Assembly: GCF_035222375.1 (NCBI RefSeq)
Contig: NC_085889.1
Span: forward strand, 1 to 64,000
From: Podospora pseudocomata
Taxonomy: Eukaryota > Ascomycota > Sordariomycetes > Sordariales > Podosporaceae
DNA: 64,000 nt
Direction: 5' to 3'
The position numbers and the translations under genes were made by a program. Of the stretch, positions 32,779-45,670 are shown in pieces; position 1 is the first letter of the stretch; the number at the start of each line of letters is the position of its first letter. A model generated the notes under the pieces. It made no database searches, had not been told where the DNA came from, and worked only from the letters and a program-made list of their open reading frames with translations.

Positions 32779-34526
32779 ATGGCGACCAAAACGACCACCA
32801 TGACCGAGTTGCACACCATCTCGTTCGACCCCTCCACCACAAACTCGGGCGCGACTTCACGGAAAAGCCAGAGCCGCGATGCAACAGTCGTGGCTTCTGA
32901 TTCAGAACCAGAGGCGTCTCCCATCTCGGCCAAGTCAAGGCCGGCTCTGCTGCCCAAAGGCCGCGCCATCATCGTGACCACCCAGCTTTGTGGCCTGCTG
33001 TTCTTCAGCAGCTTCTGCAATGGCATCATCGTCATCGCTCTACCTGCCATGCACTCGGAGCTGGGTTTACAGGAGAGCCTCCTCGTTTGGCCCACCTCGA
33101 GTTACTATCTCACGGCCGGTTCCTGTTTGTTGCTGGCCGGCTCCATCGCCGATGTTGTCGGTGTCAAAAAGGTCAACCTCGTTGGCTCTTTCCTCAGTTC
33201 CATCTTTGCTCTGGCCTGCGGTCTGGCACAAACTGAAGGTCAAATAATAGCATTCCGGGCCCTCCAGGGCATCACAAACGCCATCATTGCCCCCTCAGCG
33301 ATATCCATCATCTCCAATAGCGTGGCTGAGGGCCGGCCGCGGAACATGGGGTTTGCATGCCTCGGATTCAGCCAGCCGCTCGGGTTCAGTCTTGGCTTGG
33401 TGCTCACGGGGGTCATGACAGACACGGTGGGGTGGCGGCCAGCCTTCTATCTTGTAGCCGCCTGCAGCATAGTTTTGTTTACCGTTGGGATATGGTCACT
33501 TCCGCAAGACATTCACTCATCCGGTAGCCAATCCGTTCTGAGGCGGCTCGGAGGTGAGATCGACTGGATCGGAGTAGGCTTGGCCAGCATGGGGCTGGCC
33601 ATGTTTTCATACGTTTTAGCGTAAGCATTAACACCTGTGAAACATTCTGCGGGCCTGCATAAGCTAATTGAGTGATGCTTCTAGATCCCTGTCGGCCAAC
33701 ATCCAGGACATTCGTCAGGCTGTCACCATCGTTTTGCTCGTAATTTCTGTCTTTTCTGTTCCATCCTTTGTGGGGTGGATGCACTACCAGACCAGGAAGA
33801 ACCGCACAGCACTGATCCCGAACTCTCTCTGGCGAAGCGGTGTGTTTACGAGCGCCTGCGTCATGGTTATGCTGACCAACGCTTTGATCAACTGCATGGA
33901 GTTGTATAGCAGTCTATTGTAAGCCTGTTTCCGAAGCTTCAAGGTCCATGTCTAACGCGTTGTCTCCTTACCTTAGCTTCCAAACCATTCAGGGACAGTC
34001 TGCTCTGACGGCGTCCCTTCAAGTGCTTCCCTCTTTGGTAGCCGGGATTATCACCAGCATTCTCACGGGCATATTTGTCAACCGCATGCCTGTATTCTGG
34101 ACCGTCCTCATCACTACAATCGTCAGCACTGTCTCGGCCTTGTTGATGGCCTTGGTCCGTACCGACCAAGTATATTGGGAGAACGCCTTTGTTGCGCAGA
34201 TCCTCTCACCCATCAGCTGTGACCTTCTCTTTACAGTTGGCCTCCTGATCATTTCGGATGTTTTCCCGAAGCACATGCAGGCTTTAGGCGGCGCAGTGTT
34301 CAACACGTGTGCTCAGCTTGGGGTCGCCATTGGGCTAAGTGTGACGCAGGTCGTTGCCTCATCGGTCACAAACAACTCGCAATTTGACAACAAATCATCC
34401 CCCGAAGCCCTTATGGAGGGATATAGGGTAGCTTTTTGGATCATGTTTGGTTGGATGGTGTTTGTTTGTGGGGTATGCGCTGTTGGATTGAGACGAGTGG
34501 GTGCAATTGGTGTCAAGCGTGACTGA
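32779..34526 (+). CDS. MFS efflux transporter, DHA2-like
   Basis: Exons 32779-33620, 33685-33918 and 33977-34526 (introns 64 and 58 bases) encode 541 residues. The start is MATKTTTMTELHTIS. A disordered N-terminal tail precedes 12-14 hydrophobic helices, including the motif-C-like GFSLGLVLTG and a helix-5 region QPLGFSLG. The aminotriazole-resistance-like group exports drugs and metabolites by proton exchange at the plasma membrane. It follows the region-2 gene block and suits export or self-protection. Confidence 0.86.
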
Positions 34527-36294
34527 TGCATTGTTGGGCTGTCCGATGATTGGTGTTCAAGCTTGTTCAACGGGTAGACTGATAGATTGGTAGACGGACG
34601 GGCCTATAGAGACAGCATTCTTCGGTTGGAATTTAGGCACAATAGATAGGTACACACTTTGCAGAATCGAGTCCAACGCAGATGTATGTGCCAGTGAAAG
34701 AGAGTTGGGTTGTAGCTGTATCAACCGGACTCGCCCTCGGATTTGAGCCAACTTTGCATATGTATATGCCGACCAAGGGACATCCCGCGGCGATTTCCCA
34801 CTCGGGAATTTCCCCTACCTGGAATGATATGCATGACGGATGTCATGCAGACTGGATGCATCCATGATTCTCCCCGATTGAAAGAATGCGACGGGCGAGT
34901 AGGAACAGTGCCGCTTGATGACTTCGGCACAACTAGCGTCCGACTGTGCAATACATGTACTGACTGCTAAGAGACTCAGATGGTCTGCCTGGTATGCAGT
35001 GACTTTTTGCTCTCCTTATTAGCCACATGGGTAGGATTTCATGCCGGGTGGGGCGGGGGTTGCTCTCCTCCCTACCTTTACGTTCATTTTGTATCCGTAA
35101 ACAACACTTGAACCAAGTCACTTGCAGGTCGATCAGCTCGACTCATCAGTTGTGCAGCGAAGGGCAGATCGTATATGCCTTGGTTCCATACCTGGTATGG
35201 AGGGGTAACCTCGTCGAATGTCTATTGCTTTCCAGTACACTCGTCTCCATGACAGGATTGGTATTTCCCACCCGCAGAGATAGCAAATGCTTCGGACTTT
35301 GAAACATTTGAACGACGTACCATTTTCGTTGTGTCGATAATTTGGTAGATACTATCACTTCTGTGTCTGCGAGTTGACAGCACACCGCATTGACAATGTG
35401 GAACTTTCTTGATCCTCCGCTGTGCAGAATCGTGCTCACAACATTCCAACTAAATCGAAATCAATGTCACACAGCTTACTGTTCCTAAGAATAGTCCTGG
35501 TTGACAGTACGATGCTATCAGTGACCCAGGGCAACTATAAATCAGCATCCCATAGAGCTGAAAGGTTGATGCGGGTTTTTGCTGATGCTTTGTCCCAACC
35601 GTAACAAAAAAATAATCTGTGTCGGGGTACTTAAGAGACTGGGTGATTGATGTGGCATCAGCTTCTATTGGACTGAGTGGAAGTCTGGCATTTGATGCCA
35701 GGTCGGCTGTGTTGTTCTGTCATTCTACCATCAGCCCGCCCGACTCCCGGTGTTTCAGAGGATGAAGCGGTGAGTGGTAGATTCCCATGTGGGGACTTTT
35801 GGTTCTGGCTGGGTTGTTTTGAAGTAAGAGTCTCACCGTTGATGCATGTAGGTAGTTCAGCTCTTGTTGGGTAATCTTCAATCTATTACTTGAGTTCAGA
35901 TTATGTTAGATAACGTTGCCATAATATCCTTTCTGACAGAATGGACTTGCGGTTGCTTTGGAGTGGCCGTGAGTGAAACGTCTGTTTAGGGTACCCCTGA
36001 GTTGGTTATATGCGATGTGCAGGCTTAGGTTGGCTGAAGAGGGTGTATGCGCTGCAGGGCTCGTGGTGCCTTTGCAATCATAGAGGTCAAGGTAATGCCT
36101 TCCATCCTTAAAGATCGAGATGGAAATTCCCAGTAAAGAACGCTACACAAGTTTCCATTGCTTACGACCCATGGTATATAACAAGACAAATTCCCAGTCC
36201 AGTGACTTGCGCCAGTATGCCCGTCTCATAACCCAGCTTCTATCCCTACCAGTAACAGAATAAACAAAAAGAGTGTGCATATACCATCCACTTC
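34527..36294. other. Long intergenic stretch, no gene seen
   Basis: About 1.8 kb of unique, slightly AT-rich sequence. Open frames are short, without ATG context or recognisable motifs. Confidence 0.5.
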
Positions 36295-37907
36295 CTATAC
36301 CGTCTGTTGCAACCTGCCGACCATGAACTGATCCAAAAACAGCAAGCTCTGGTCCATATCCTCCTTGAGCAGCGACTTGCCCGCTGTCATGGGCAATCTC
36401 TCGGGTGCGGGCTGTGTGAGATACACCTTGGCTCTGGTACGGTGCGCAGATCGAAAGACCTATCTTCTGTTAGTAAACAAAGCAACATAGGTACCAGGTA
36501 TGTATCAGTATCAGAAGCTTACCCTCAGCCTTTTGACAATATCCTCGAACTCCTTCTTGATCTTTCCATCAACCCCCTCATCCGCCAACTGGCCCCTAAA
36601 GGCATGTTTCTTGACCACTTTGCAGAATCTTCTCTGCAAGTGAGGGACATTTCTTTCCTGGATCAGCCTGGGCAGGTACGCCTCCAATCCCAAAAACGCA
36701 TCCAGGGCTTGGAACAGCAAGACCTGATTTCCACTCAGCCCATCAAACTTCTCCCACTCTCCATTGATGTTGTTCTGGGGTCCCACGCCCCAGGCATAAA
36801 ACCCTTGAACGCGGCTCAGCCACACTGACCTCGCAATCTTGGCGTCGTGAACTCGGTCGTAGTAGCTGCTTAGCAAAGGGCGTAGCTGGCCTTTGATGTC
36901 ACGGACATGTTCGAGACAAGACTCCTTGTCACCCCGGGCGTATGCCACGATACTTTCGACAATGGAGCAGTAGATTGGTACACCTAGCACTTCGACCTCC
37001 TGAAAGATGCGGGCGAATTCCTCCTCTGAGGACTGAATAAGAGTCGAGAGGCCGGTATTGATCTTGAGGGCGTAGCCTCCAGCTGGGTTGAAGTTGAGAA
37101 CCAGGTTAGACATGTTGTTTCCGGATTCGGAATCGAGACCGAAGTGCGACTGCATGGAGTTCCAGGGCGTGACGAGCTCCATGGGGAGGGCAATGGACTT
37201 TTCGAGTTGGGCGAGGCGGACTACTGGGATGCTTGCCCATCTAATTTTGTTAGCCGCATGGATATCTTTGTGAACCCAGTCCAGACATGGACGACATAGG
37301 ACGCTTACCTATAAGCATGTCTACACCAAGCCACACAGCAATAGAACCCATTGTAAGCATCCCTGGGGAAGACATCCCATCTTCCAGCATCGGCCGCTTG
37401 CAGCAGCCTCTGAACTTCAGCCAGGTCAACCTTTTGACTCAAAAGCTGAACGAAGCGTGTCCTGAACTCGAATATGCGCCTTTCGTTGATGTTGTCGTCA
37501 AGAGATGCATTCTCCGCTGGTAGGAGGGGAGCCATCTCATGGTAGATGTCTTTGTATGCCTGGAGGCATGCGGGCCATGTCTTTTCATTGTGATTGGATC
37601 TCGGAGGCCAGCAACCAGCTCCATCCTGCTGAACAAGGGTGGAGAATGATGAGGCGACCTCATGGCAGTCAGACAGGTCGTGGATGGCGTCGAGCTTCTG
37701 TTTATTTAAGGCGCCTGTTGAATTGTGGGTGTTCGTCGAATCTGAAAAGACTATGCCGGATCGAGTGAATTCTTTGAAAAGATTGAAGGACGGAATGGTG
37801 TGCTGAGACAGGCGCTTCATGAGCCATGGCCTCCATGGCGTAGACACTATGAGCGTAAAGATGCTCCCAAGAACGGAGAGGAAGATGAACTCTGAGAGAG
37901 GAGTCAT
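36295..37907 (-). CDS. Indoleamine-2,3-dioxygenase-like protein lacking the proximal haem His
   Basis: Exons 37907-37309, 37240-36523 and 36459-36295 (introns 68 and 63 bases) give 493 residues; the last junction restores a sensible tail ending VGRLQQTV. A hydrophobic segment near the N terminus (SEFIFLSVLGSIFTLIV) may anchor it. The IDO fold is clear: SIPVVRLAQLEKS, FDGLSGNQVLLFQALDAFLG (365-384) and the C-terminal RNVPHLQRRF block (396-405). In true IDOs this last block reads PxxHRxF and its His binds haem iron; here that position is Gln402, with a His two residues before. Whether haem is still held is unknown. The family normally opens the indole ring of tryptophan. It sits alone between long spacers. 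Confidence 0.82.
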
Positions 37908-40796
37908 GGCCAACTCCAGAGTCCTTCAACGGTCGATAGGACTTGCAGGGTAGAAATTGGTAGAGTCTGTGTAACTTGGTCTAGTTACCAAGTAATTCGA
38001 AATAGATAAAGAGGTAATGCGGAGGTAGACGATCAGCATCAACAGCAGTCGAGGGATTTTATATACCACAACCAACAACAGTCCTACGGATACCGATACC
38101 CCCTCCCAGGTTCGGAACGGGCGCAAACTGCAGAAAGCCAGGGCTGAACGAATCACCCACAGGCCACTTACAGAGTGCCACTTTTCAGGCCTTGAACAAT
38201 ACCTTGATTACGCCTGTTTGTTCCTCGAGCGCTTGGATACCGCCAGTACCGGTGACATGGTTGGTGTGGGCACCATCGTTACTATAGATCAGGGCTTACC
38301 GAGCATATAGTATGTCTCTCCAGGGTATTCCGGATCCCGGATACCTTGCCTGACTTTTAGGACATGGTCCGCAACCTCACCCATGCCCACCCATGAGTCC
38401 CGGCACCTTGGGTGGATATCTCACCAAAATCATACCACACCCTCCCACGCCAACACACCGGGACGCCCATGTCGGTAAGTCGCCGACCTTGGGCTCCCAC
38501 TTGGAAACATCAAGGGGTCCTGGGCAGGTGGAGAGGACGGCTCTTGTGACACTCGGGAAGGATGCTCAGTCCATTTCGACCCAATGATAGGAGTGACAAG
38601 ACCACTTTCCCCTCCTAGCCGAGTGGTCAACCGTCTTTCCTCCTTGGGATGTTCCCATGTGAATTCCCGTGACCTGAATTTGGGCTTCTACTGGAGTGGA
38701 GTGGAGTGGTAGCCGAGACGAAAGAGGGCCCCCCGTTGACGACTGGAGACGCTAGGAAGGGGAATAAAAAGGCGCTTCTTGATGCCTAACAGCTCAACGG
38801 TGCCGGTCACCTAGTAGACAGCATACCCTGGCCACAACGTTGAGGATTTCCGCGTTCTTGGGTCTCCCAGGGTGGCTTGCTTGCTTTGTCTTGGTGGTGG
38901 CTGTTTCTACCGATTCCGACTTTTGCCCGTTCGGATTCCGCTAGACTGAGCGAGGCCCCAGCGTCAGTAATCGTACACGTGTTGCCCACATCTCGACTCC
39001 CTGACAGCTTCTACCGTGGACTCGCACAGACCAATCGGCCAGCTTGAAAGGCAGGAATTGGTCTGTGAGACCCCCAAATCCAAGCCGGGACGTCCCACGG
39101 TTCACGGTGCGTGCCGCGGAAACTGCCAGTCGGGGCATGGTAGGTACCCTCTTGGATCAAGACACATCAATATTGAGGCACGTTGCCATGTCTCGATTCA
39201 AGACCCAGCGGGGAAACAACGCACAGCGGTGGCTTGCTCGCCCATTTCGAGCTAGAAATTGCCAATGGCTTCAGAATATTCTGCGCTCAGCCCTTTTTCG
39301 CTGCCTTGCTTGCTGTCTGTTCCTGCTAGCATGACATGTGCTGCAGGAACCAAACAACGAGCGCTGCCCATGCTCAACCGTGCAGGCATCCATCAGAAGC
39401 TATCCACTGAAGAGTTTTCAGCCACAATGCCCCACTGAGAGCAAGCTGACGTCGGTCAGGGACGTCTGAGTTGGCCGGGCCCAGCCTACATGCACATACT
39501 ATGTCATCCTCCAACAGTGGGAATGCCAACCGGCATCGAACCTGGCACGATTTGTGCAAGATCCAGAGATGTGCGAGACTCGAATCCGAATTTGCGGGCC
39601 GAGGGTTGAGATGACTGGCTGTCATGCTCTTGCCGAATCACCGTCACACAACTTGAGAACAGCTTGACAGGTGAATCGAGTGATTCTTAAAGAAGACCTG
39701 ATGTTTAAGGGGAAAACATTCTCAGCATAAATCTGTCCATCGCCATAAAATAATTGTTCAGCCATAGACACTTATCCAGATCGGGATACGATCTGCTTCA
39801 GCAGAACAATGGAAGTGAGAGACACGACCCCTGAAGAAAACATCAAAGCTGAATTTCCATGCCAAGACACGGCACGCGATCCTTGGCTTCCCGACCCCAA
39901 CCAAGAACAACGCCAATCGGCACTGCTCTGAACGCGGTGCTACACGCGGGAAAGAATAAAAAACCATCCCCCGATGTACCAGCGTGGCGAGCAATCGATC
40001 AGTGACATTGTCGCTGGGCCAATGTCTCGGCGGGACTGCCAGAAAGCCAGTCAGAGAAGAGCAAGCGAGGCTAGTGGTAAATGATGCTGCAGACACCAAG
40101 GGGCTACTCGGCCATCTGGGAGCGACCACATGCAAGTGCTGTCCAGTCAAATTCCTCAGCACAAAGCGGGCCTCTGGGGGCCATTCACAGGATGCGGGAG
40201 ATCGCCCAAGACCATTGGTACCATTGGTTCAGTCTCTGACAGATCTAAATCGTGCTGTTGGGCGGCACGCTCTCGTCCCCTAAACCGATTCGAACACAAG
40301 CCTCTCGCAAATACCGGTCTTCCATTTCTCCTGGAGGCGATATGCTGCAGAACCAGCTGTAACAGGCAACTATCGTTGTTGAGCACCGCAAATAATCTAT
40401 GTGACTACAGCACTAACACCACACTAACACTCGAACAAATAGTCTGGGCCAGAGGCTTGCTAAACATTGGATGGAAAGCTAATCTTCATCACAGCCATGG
40501 GGAAAAAGCAAATACCAATGGCACAAAGAAGATGGACAGAAAACAAGCAACCTTTCCTCACTCCTCGCCGCCGGTGGGCTTTTCCTCTCCACTGTTTGCT
40601 CACACGGCTGTGGAAGCAGAGGTGTCACGCGGGGAGGCCTTCTTTTGATCACCACCAATCCTTCAACTTCCACACTCATTTTCGGCCTTGAATATTGGAG
40701 AACTTTTACTCCCTCGTGCTCACTTCTGCCGCTCCTTGGCGTGACAAAATCCGCATTCCACTCGTTTTATCCATTTTCTAGCGCTCAAACAAGACC
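37908..40796. other. Long intergenic stretch, no gene seen
   Basis: About 2.9 kb with only short, unsupported frames on both strands. A T/C-rich segment just before 40797 is a likely promoter of the rhodopsin-like gene. I found no RNA gene and no repeat structure. Confidence 0.5.
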
Positions 40797-42287
40797 ATGT
40801 CGAACTCGGGAGCGTGGGGCGAGGCGCCGCCCGGCGTGAACCTGGCGGAAAATCAGAACGGGGATATTATCGGCTCAGTCGTCGGCATCATGGTCCTCGG
40901 GCTCAGCTCCGTCGTTTTGCGGCTTTTTACACGGCTGATAAACAAGGGGCCGGGTCTGGCTGCCGACGACTATGTTATTCTTTTTGCAGCGGTGAGTACT
41001 TGAAAACGAAGAGGACGCCGTGGGGGACAAGGACAGGCTTTGCTGACCGGCTCACCGTAAATCCAGGTTATGGGCATTGGAACGGCGGTGTGTTGCCTCA
41101 TCAGTGTTCCCTGGGGTGGCGGAAAGCATCTTTGGGTGGTCACCCATGAGGAGTTCACCAAGCTGTACCAAACCACCTACGCCTTCGTCATCGTTTACAT
41201 CACCTGCATCTCGGCGACCAAAGTCTCCATCTTGCTATTTTACCGCCGTGTGTTTGGGACAAACGTGATTTGGTACATCGTCTTTGGCTTCACCTGTGCC
41301 CATTGGGCAGAAGTGACCATCACATGGCTCGCAGGGTGCAGGCCCATCGACTACTACTGGCGTCAGTATACCGACCCAACGGCCACGGGATCATGTATCG
41401 ACGCACCGTTGTTTTACTTTTGCAACGGCATCATCGGATTGGTGATTGATGTGGCCATTCTTTTGGTGCCGATTCCCACAGGTATGTTCCCATTGTCTCC
41501 ACTCGCCCGGTGACTCTCACATGGATCTCCGCTTAGCTCTCCGGAAGTCCTCACACGGTATCCCATGCTAACCACCAAAATCCCATCACAGTTTGGAAGC
41601 TCAACATGCCCACCACCAAAAAGGTGTTTGTAGGCGGAATCCTTCTCCTCGGCGGCTTGTGCGTTAATTTCTGTCTTCACCCCCTCCCCATGCCCCTGTT
41701 CCGGCCACCCTTCGGTATCCGTGCTGTGTCTCGGTCACGCCGACCCCTTCCCCTCAGCTTGACTGTAACCTTGTTTGACCTTGCCACTGATGCCTTACCA
41801 TAGTGTGTGCGTGGCCTCGGCCATCCGAATCGTCATGATGGACCAGCTCGTCAAGTCCCCAGACTTCACGTGGGCCATGTCCAAAGTCTTCATCTGGTCC
41901 TGCTGCGAGCCATTCATCGGCATTGTCTGCGCTTGCCTCCCCACCTATGCACCCTTGGTCAGACGCTGGTGGAGGGGTGAGCTGTCGGGATACCCGGACA
42001 CGCCCAAAGTGTACATGTCGGATAAGCCCAGTCTGTCCAAGGCTGGCCACAAGATCAGCGGTAGGAAGCACCACGCGGGGCTGGATGCAACTCTGCGAGG
42101 GGACGACGAAATCGAGCTGACGGTGGACATCTCGGGCGAGCCGGGGCATCATCTACCGGGACACCAGCGACAGGGTGACTCGAGAGACTCGTCAAAGACC
42201 TGTGTAAACGGGAAGAGCAGTCCAGAGGACTCATATCAGAATGAGATCATGGTGAGGAAGGATTTTTCATGGAGCAGCAGTGTCTAA
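40797..42287 (+). CDS. Fungal rhodopsin-domain integral membrane protein
   Basis: Exons 40797-40991, 41067-41481, 41592-41658 and 41804-42287 (introns 75, 110 and 145 bases) give 386 residues. It shows seven hydrophobic helices in the fungal rhodopsin-domain (PF20684, SAT4/Pth11-related) pattern, with DDYVILFAA after helix 1, SATKVSILLFYRRVF, and a helix-6/7 region with SAIRIVMM. The last ~130 residues are a hydrophilic cytoplasmic tail rich in Ser/His/Asp. These proteins are thought to be plasma-membrane sensors or transport accessories, some found in metabolite clusters. No CFEM domain is present, so it is not a full Pth11 receptor. Confidence 0.85.
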
Positions 42288-42738
42288 GGCTAGGCCCAGT
42301 TGAGGTTTGAAAGGGTGGAATGTGGAATGCATAATGGGAGGAGGGACCGGCGTTCTTTAATGGAGGAGGTTTTCTTGACACTTTTTCACTTCGGCATACA
42401 CAAAGTTAGACATGGTCACTACAGGCCTCTCATCAAGCAGAGCATTCAACACAGCCATTCTCTTCTACAAAGTTCGGTGTGATCCCATATTCAGCAGGCT
42501 CCGGGAAGCCACACGGGCCATCCGAGTGGTTGAGAGCAGAGCTCCAACCGCTGACCAGTGCTAGCCAGGATCACATGTCGCGGTCAACTGAGCAAGGGTG
42601 TCCTTTGAGGCTCAAGTCCTGTGACACACGGTAGATGCAGGATTCATGACGTAGACAAAAAGAACAGACTGCTTCATTTCGTTTTCTATCCTCGACCGTT
42701 CATTCCCAGAGATCGTCTTTTACCAACTCCACGATATT
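42288..42738. other. Convergent intergenic region
   Basis: About 450 bases between the 3' ends of the rhodopsin-like gene and the SDR gene; it holds both terminators and no gene. Confidence 0.5.
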
Positions 42739-43471
42739 CTAAATCATGACTTCAAAATTTGGCTTGTCCTTTGCTCCCTGAAACCACTCCCAGGTCTTGG
42801 CCGCGATGCGAGTCGGATTCCTCACTTCATCCTCCGGTGCAACCTGACCAGCAACGTTGATCACACCAATATGCACGCCCTCGGGTGTATACGACAGATT
42901 CAAGCTTTGCACAAGATTCCTCTGAGCGGCCTTGACCAAGGACAGGTTGAAGAGCTGAGGGATTGGGTGATGCGGCAGGGCAGAGCTCGTCACGATGAGC
43001 GCAGGCCGGCTTGAAGTATCCGCTCTGGCCAGCGACACAAGGTGTGGTATATACCGCTGTGAGATAATGTACAGAGCGCTGACATTGATCTTGGGAGCCG
43101 TTAGCAACTTGCCATTACCGTTCCAGCGCAGCGCGACTCACCTTGAAGTCGTACTCGACATCCTCGACGGGATGGGTCAATAGCGCCGATGGGAGAACAC
43201 GAGCGGCGTTGTAAAACACCACGTCAGGTTTGCCAAAGGCGGCATCGGCGTCGTCGAGTGCTTGGAGGAGAGAGTGCGTGTGTGTGACATCGACCGCGTA
43301 TGTCCTAACATTTATCTGGCTGCTGACAGTGTTCAGGACGGCTTTTTTCTCTTCTTCGAGTTGCTCGGCGCGTCTGGCAATCAAGACCACATTGTTGTAC
43401 CGCTTCGAGGCAAACAGCGTGGCCACCGACCGGCCAATACCAGGCCCAGAGCCAAGCACGAGGAGAGACAT
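42739..43471 (-). CDS. Short-chain dehydrogenase/reductase lacking the catalytic Tyr
   Basis: Exons 43471-43142 and 43089-42739 (52-base intron) encode 226 residues. The dinucleotide loop is GSGPGIGRSV (7-16), with RR after beta-2 favouring NADP, and YNAARVL corresponds to the NNAG region. The active-site Ser is present (TSS, 144-146) and Lys163 is in place, but the position of the catalytic Tyr (YxxxK) is Leu159 (FNLSLVK). The protein is slightly short for an SDR (about 250). It may be a non-catalytic or changed enzyme. It lies between the rhodopsin-like gene and an MFS transporter gene. Confidence 0.82.
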
Positions 43472-43979
43472 GTCGACCGTGTTGTGGGTGGTTGAAGAAG
43501 AATGATAATACAGATTGGGAGGATCGATGTCTCAAGGGAAACCATATAAGTACTTACCGGGTCCAAGAGGCTCCTGAAGATCGGTATTTGAGGGACTGAA
43601 ATTGTCCATCATGATTGCTTCTTCCTCCCAAAATGGGCTAGGTGACCAAGGTCGCTGCGGATGAGGGGCTCGGCGACTCCAGGCCTTTCCCTTTTGGTTT
43701 GCTGCAAGCGCCTTCAGATGTGAGCTTCACCACGTCGTTGGCTCAATGTTGCATGACCCTGCATGCATACAATCTTCCGATACTGTCTCAGCTCGCAACC
43801 AGCTTGACCGCTATCCGACTCTGCGTTCCTGGAACACACTGTGCCGTCTGCACCGAACGCTGCCCGGCCAGCGTCGCGGACGCCGAGAAACGGCCCTCAC
43901 ATCCATTCCACATGGTCCCGAGACAGGCCCAGATCTCCGCATGAAATTTGGGAGAGCGCAAGACGGGACTGTTTACATA
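43472..43979. other. Intergenic, SDR promoter side
   Basis: 508 bases between the SDR start and the end of the MFS gene, both on the minus strand. No gene seen. Confidence 0.45.
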
Positions 43980-45670
43980 CTAACACTCTTCCTCGCCAGC
44001 AGAATGATAATGCAAACCTCCAGTCTCTTCGGGCACTCCCGATTTCAGCTCCATGCTTGGTTTGGTGACAAACATCATTGCCCCGATAGCAACAGCGACA
44101 AGACTAGCGACATAAAACCACGGCAGCCCGATCCAGAATCCCGACTTTTTCATGCCTACATTGAAGCACCAAGCTAGTACTGGTCCGCCTATCAGCGCGC
44201 CGCCAGTCTCGAGCATGCTAATCACGGCGTACAGCCTCGACGTGTGCTGGGGGTCAACATAAGCCGTCGAAATAGCCCGGCCAAGTGGCGCGCTGCCCGA
44301 CCCAAGGGTATGAATGGTCAGGCCAATGAGGAACACTGCTATTCCTGTGCTGAACCCCTGGACGAGAGCTCCTGTCGCCATGAGAGCCAGTGACACCCTT
44401 GTCAGCACGAGATCCTTTGCGAAGATGGAAACCCCATATCTGCCCGTCGGATCGTTAATCAGCTTTCCTACACGAGGCAGCACAACCAGGACAACCAAGT
44501 GAAGGATGCCCAGTGGGGGCGTAAGCAGGTAACTGGTCTCGGCCAGCGTCCAGCCAAAGTATTTACTGACATGCTGAGCAAGGGTTGTCGAATATGCAGC
44601 AAAGATGGCAGGCTGTATGAGGAAGAGTGCCAAAGAGCTCAACAGCTGCCTATTCTTCAGCAGGGACAAAGAAACCCCAAACTCGTTCATCGCGTGTCGG
44701 AGCTTTTTCGAGAGTGGCTGTCGTCCTCGCTGTGCCGCTTCTTTCAGCTGGACGGGCAAGGTTTCGGGAAGGAAGAGCAAGGCGCCGAAGATGAAGGGAG
44801 TGAGAGCAAAGACGAGGGCAATGGGACACCAAGGACCGATGGTTTGCATGAGAATTCCGGCCAGGAACGGGCCTACCAAGGTTCCTGACACAGCGCCAAA
44901 GGAAAGATATAAGAAGCCAGTAGCTCTGAAAGTCGGTCAGTGGCAGGCAGAACATGGGCTTGCGATCTACTCACCTATCACTTTCTGTACTGACGTCGGA
45001 TGCCATTGCATTGAGCGAGTTCATGGCGACGGGGACGCCTCCGCCGATTAGAAAGAACAGACAGCCCATCACGACGAGGTACATGTTGGGTGCCACCCCA
45101 AAGAACAGTAAGAGTGGCCCCCATCCAAATCCAATGACGATGCCAACATAGGCGAGGGCAAATGTAGGCTTACGGCCAATTCTAGATTCATGTTGTTAAA
45201 TTGAGTAGTCAAGACATCTCTGATCAGGCTGCGTACCGATCGGCGAGAACACCATATGGCAAAGCCGCCACAACACCAACCAGCGAATTGATCATGGTTG
45301 AGATACCACCAAGCAAAGCAAGCTCCTTCTGCACGCCGTCGACTTTGCACATGTGCTCGTCGATAGGCTCGGAAGGGTCTTTGTCGTAATAAAGATGGCA
45401 AAAAGCATCTTCGAGAAGACGGAACATCGGAATCATGTACATCATGCCGCTGGTGACAATGGCAAACGTGAGCAGGGACAGCAGCAAGATGATGTTACCG
45501 GAGCTTTGGACCTGGAAACGCGCTATGATTCTGTGCCATTGTGGGGGCTGCTGTGCTGGCTTTGAGCGTGTGTGTTGATGGTAGATAGCATCGGCTGCCT
45601 GCTCATCTTCAAGACTCAGCAAGGGCTCTGCTTCGATGAACTCGGGATTGGTGCTGCTAATGGTCGGCAT
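43980..45670 (-). CDS. MFS transporter, DHA1/VMAT-like
   Basis: Exons 45670-45237, 45181-44975 and 44925-43980 (introns 55 and 49 bases) give 528 residues. About 70 polar N-terminal residues precede 12 hydrophobic helices. Between helices 2 and 3 lies YGVLADRIGRKP, matching the MFS motif A (GxLaDrxGrrp). A DHA1 helix-5 region GTLVGPFLAG is seen, and a long central loop follows helix 6. Related fungal proteins resemble vesicular amine transporters; the substrate is unknown. The extended loop between helices 1 and 2 (residues about 95-125, with two cysteines) would face outside. Confidence 0.87.

Noticed and set aside
16573-45670. A hidden PKS, NRPS or terpene synthase core
   Set aside because: No ketosynthase, adenylation, condensation or DDxxD-type motif was found in any frame.
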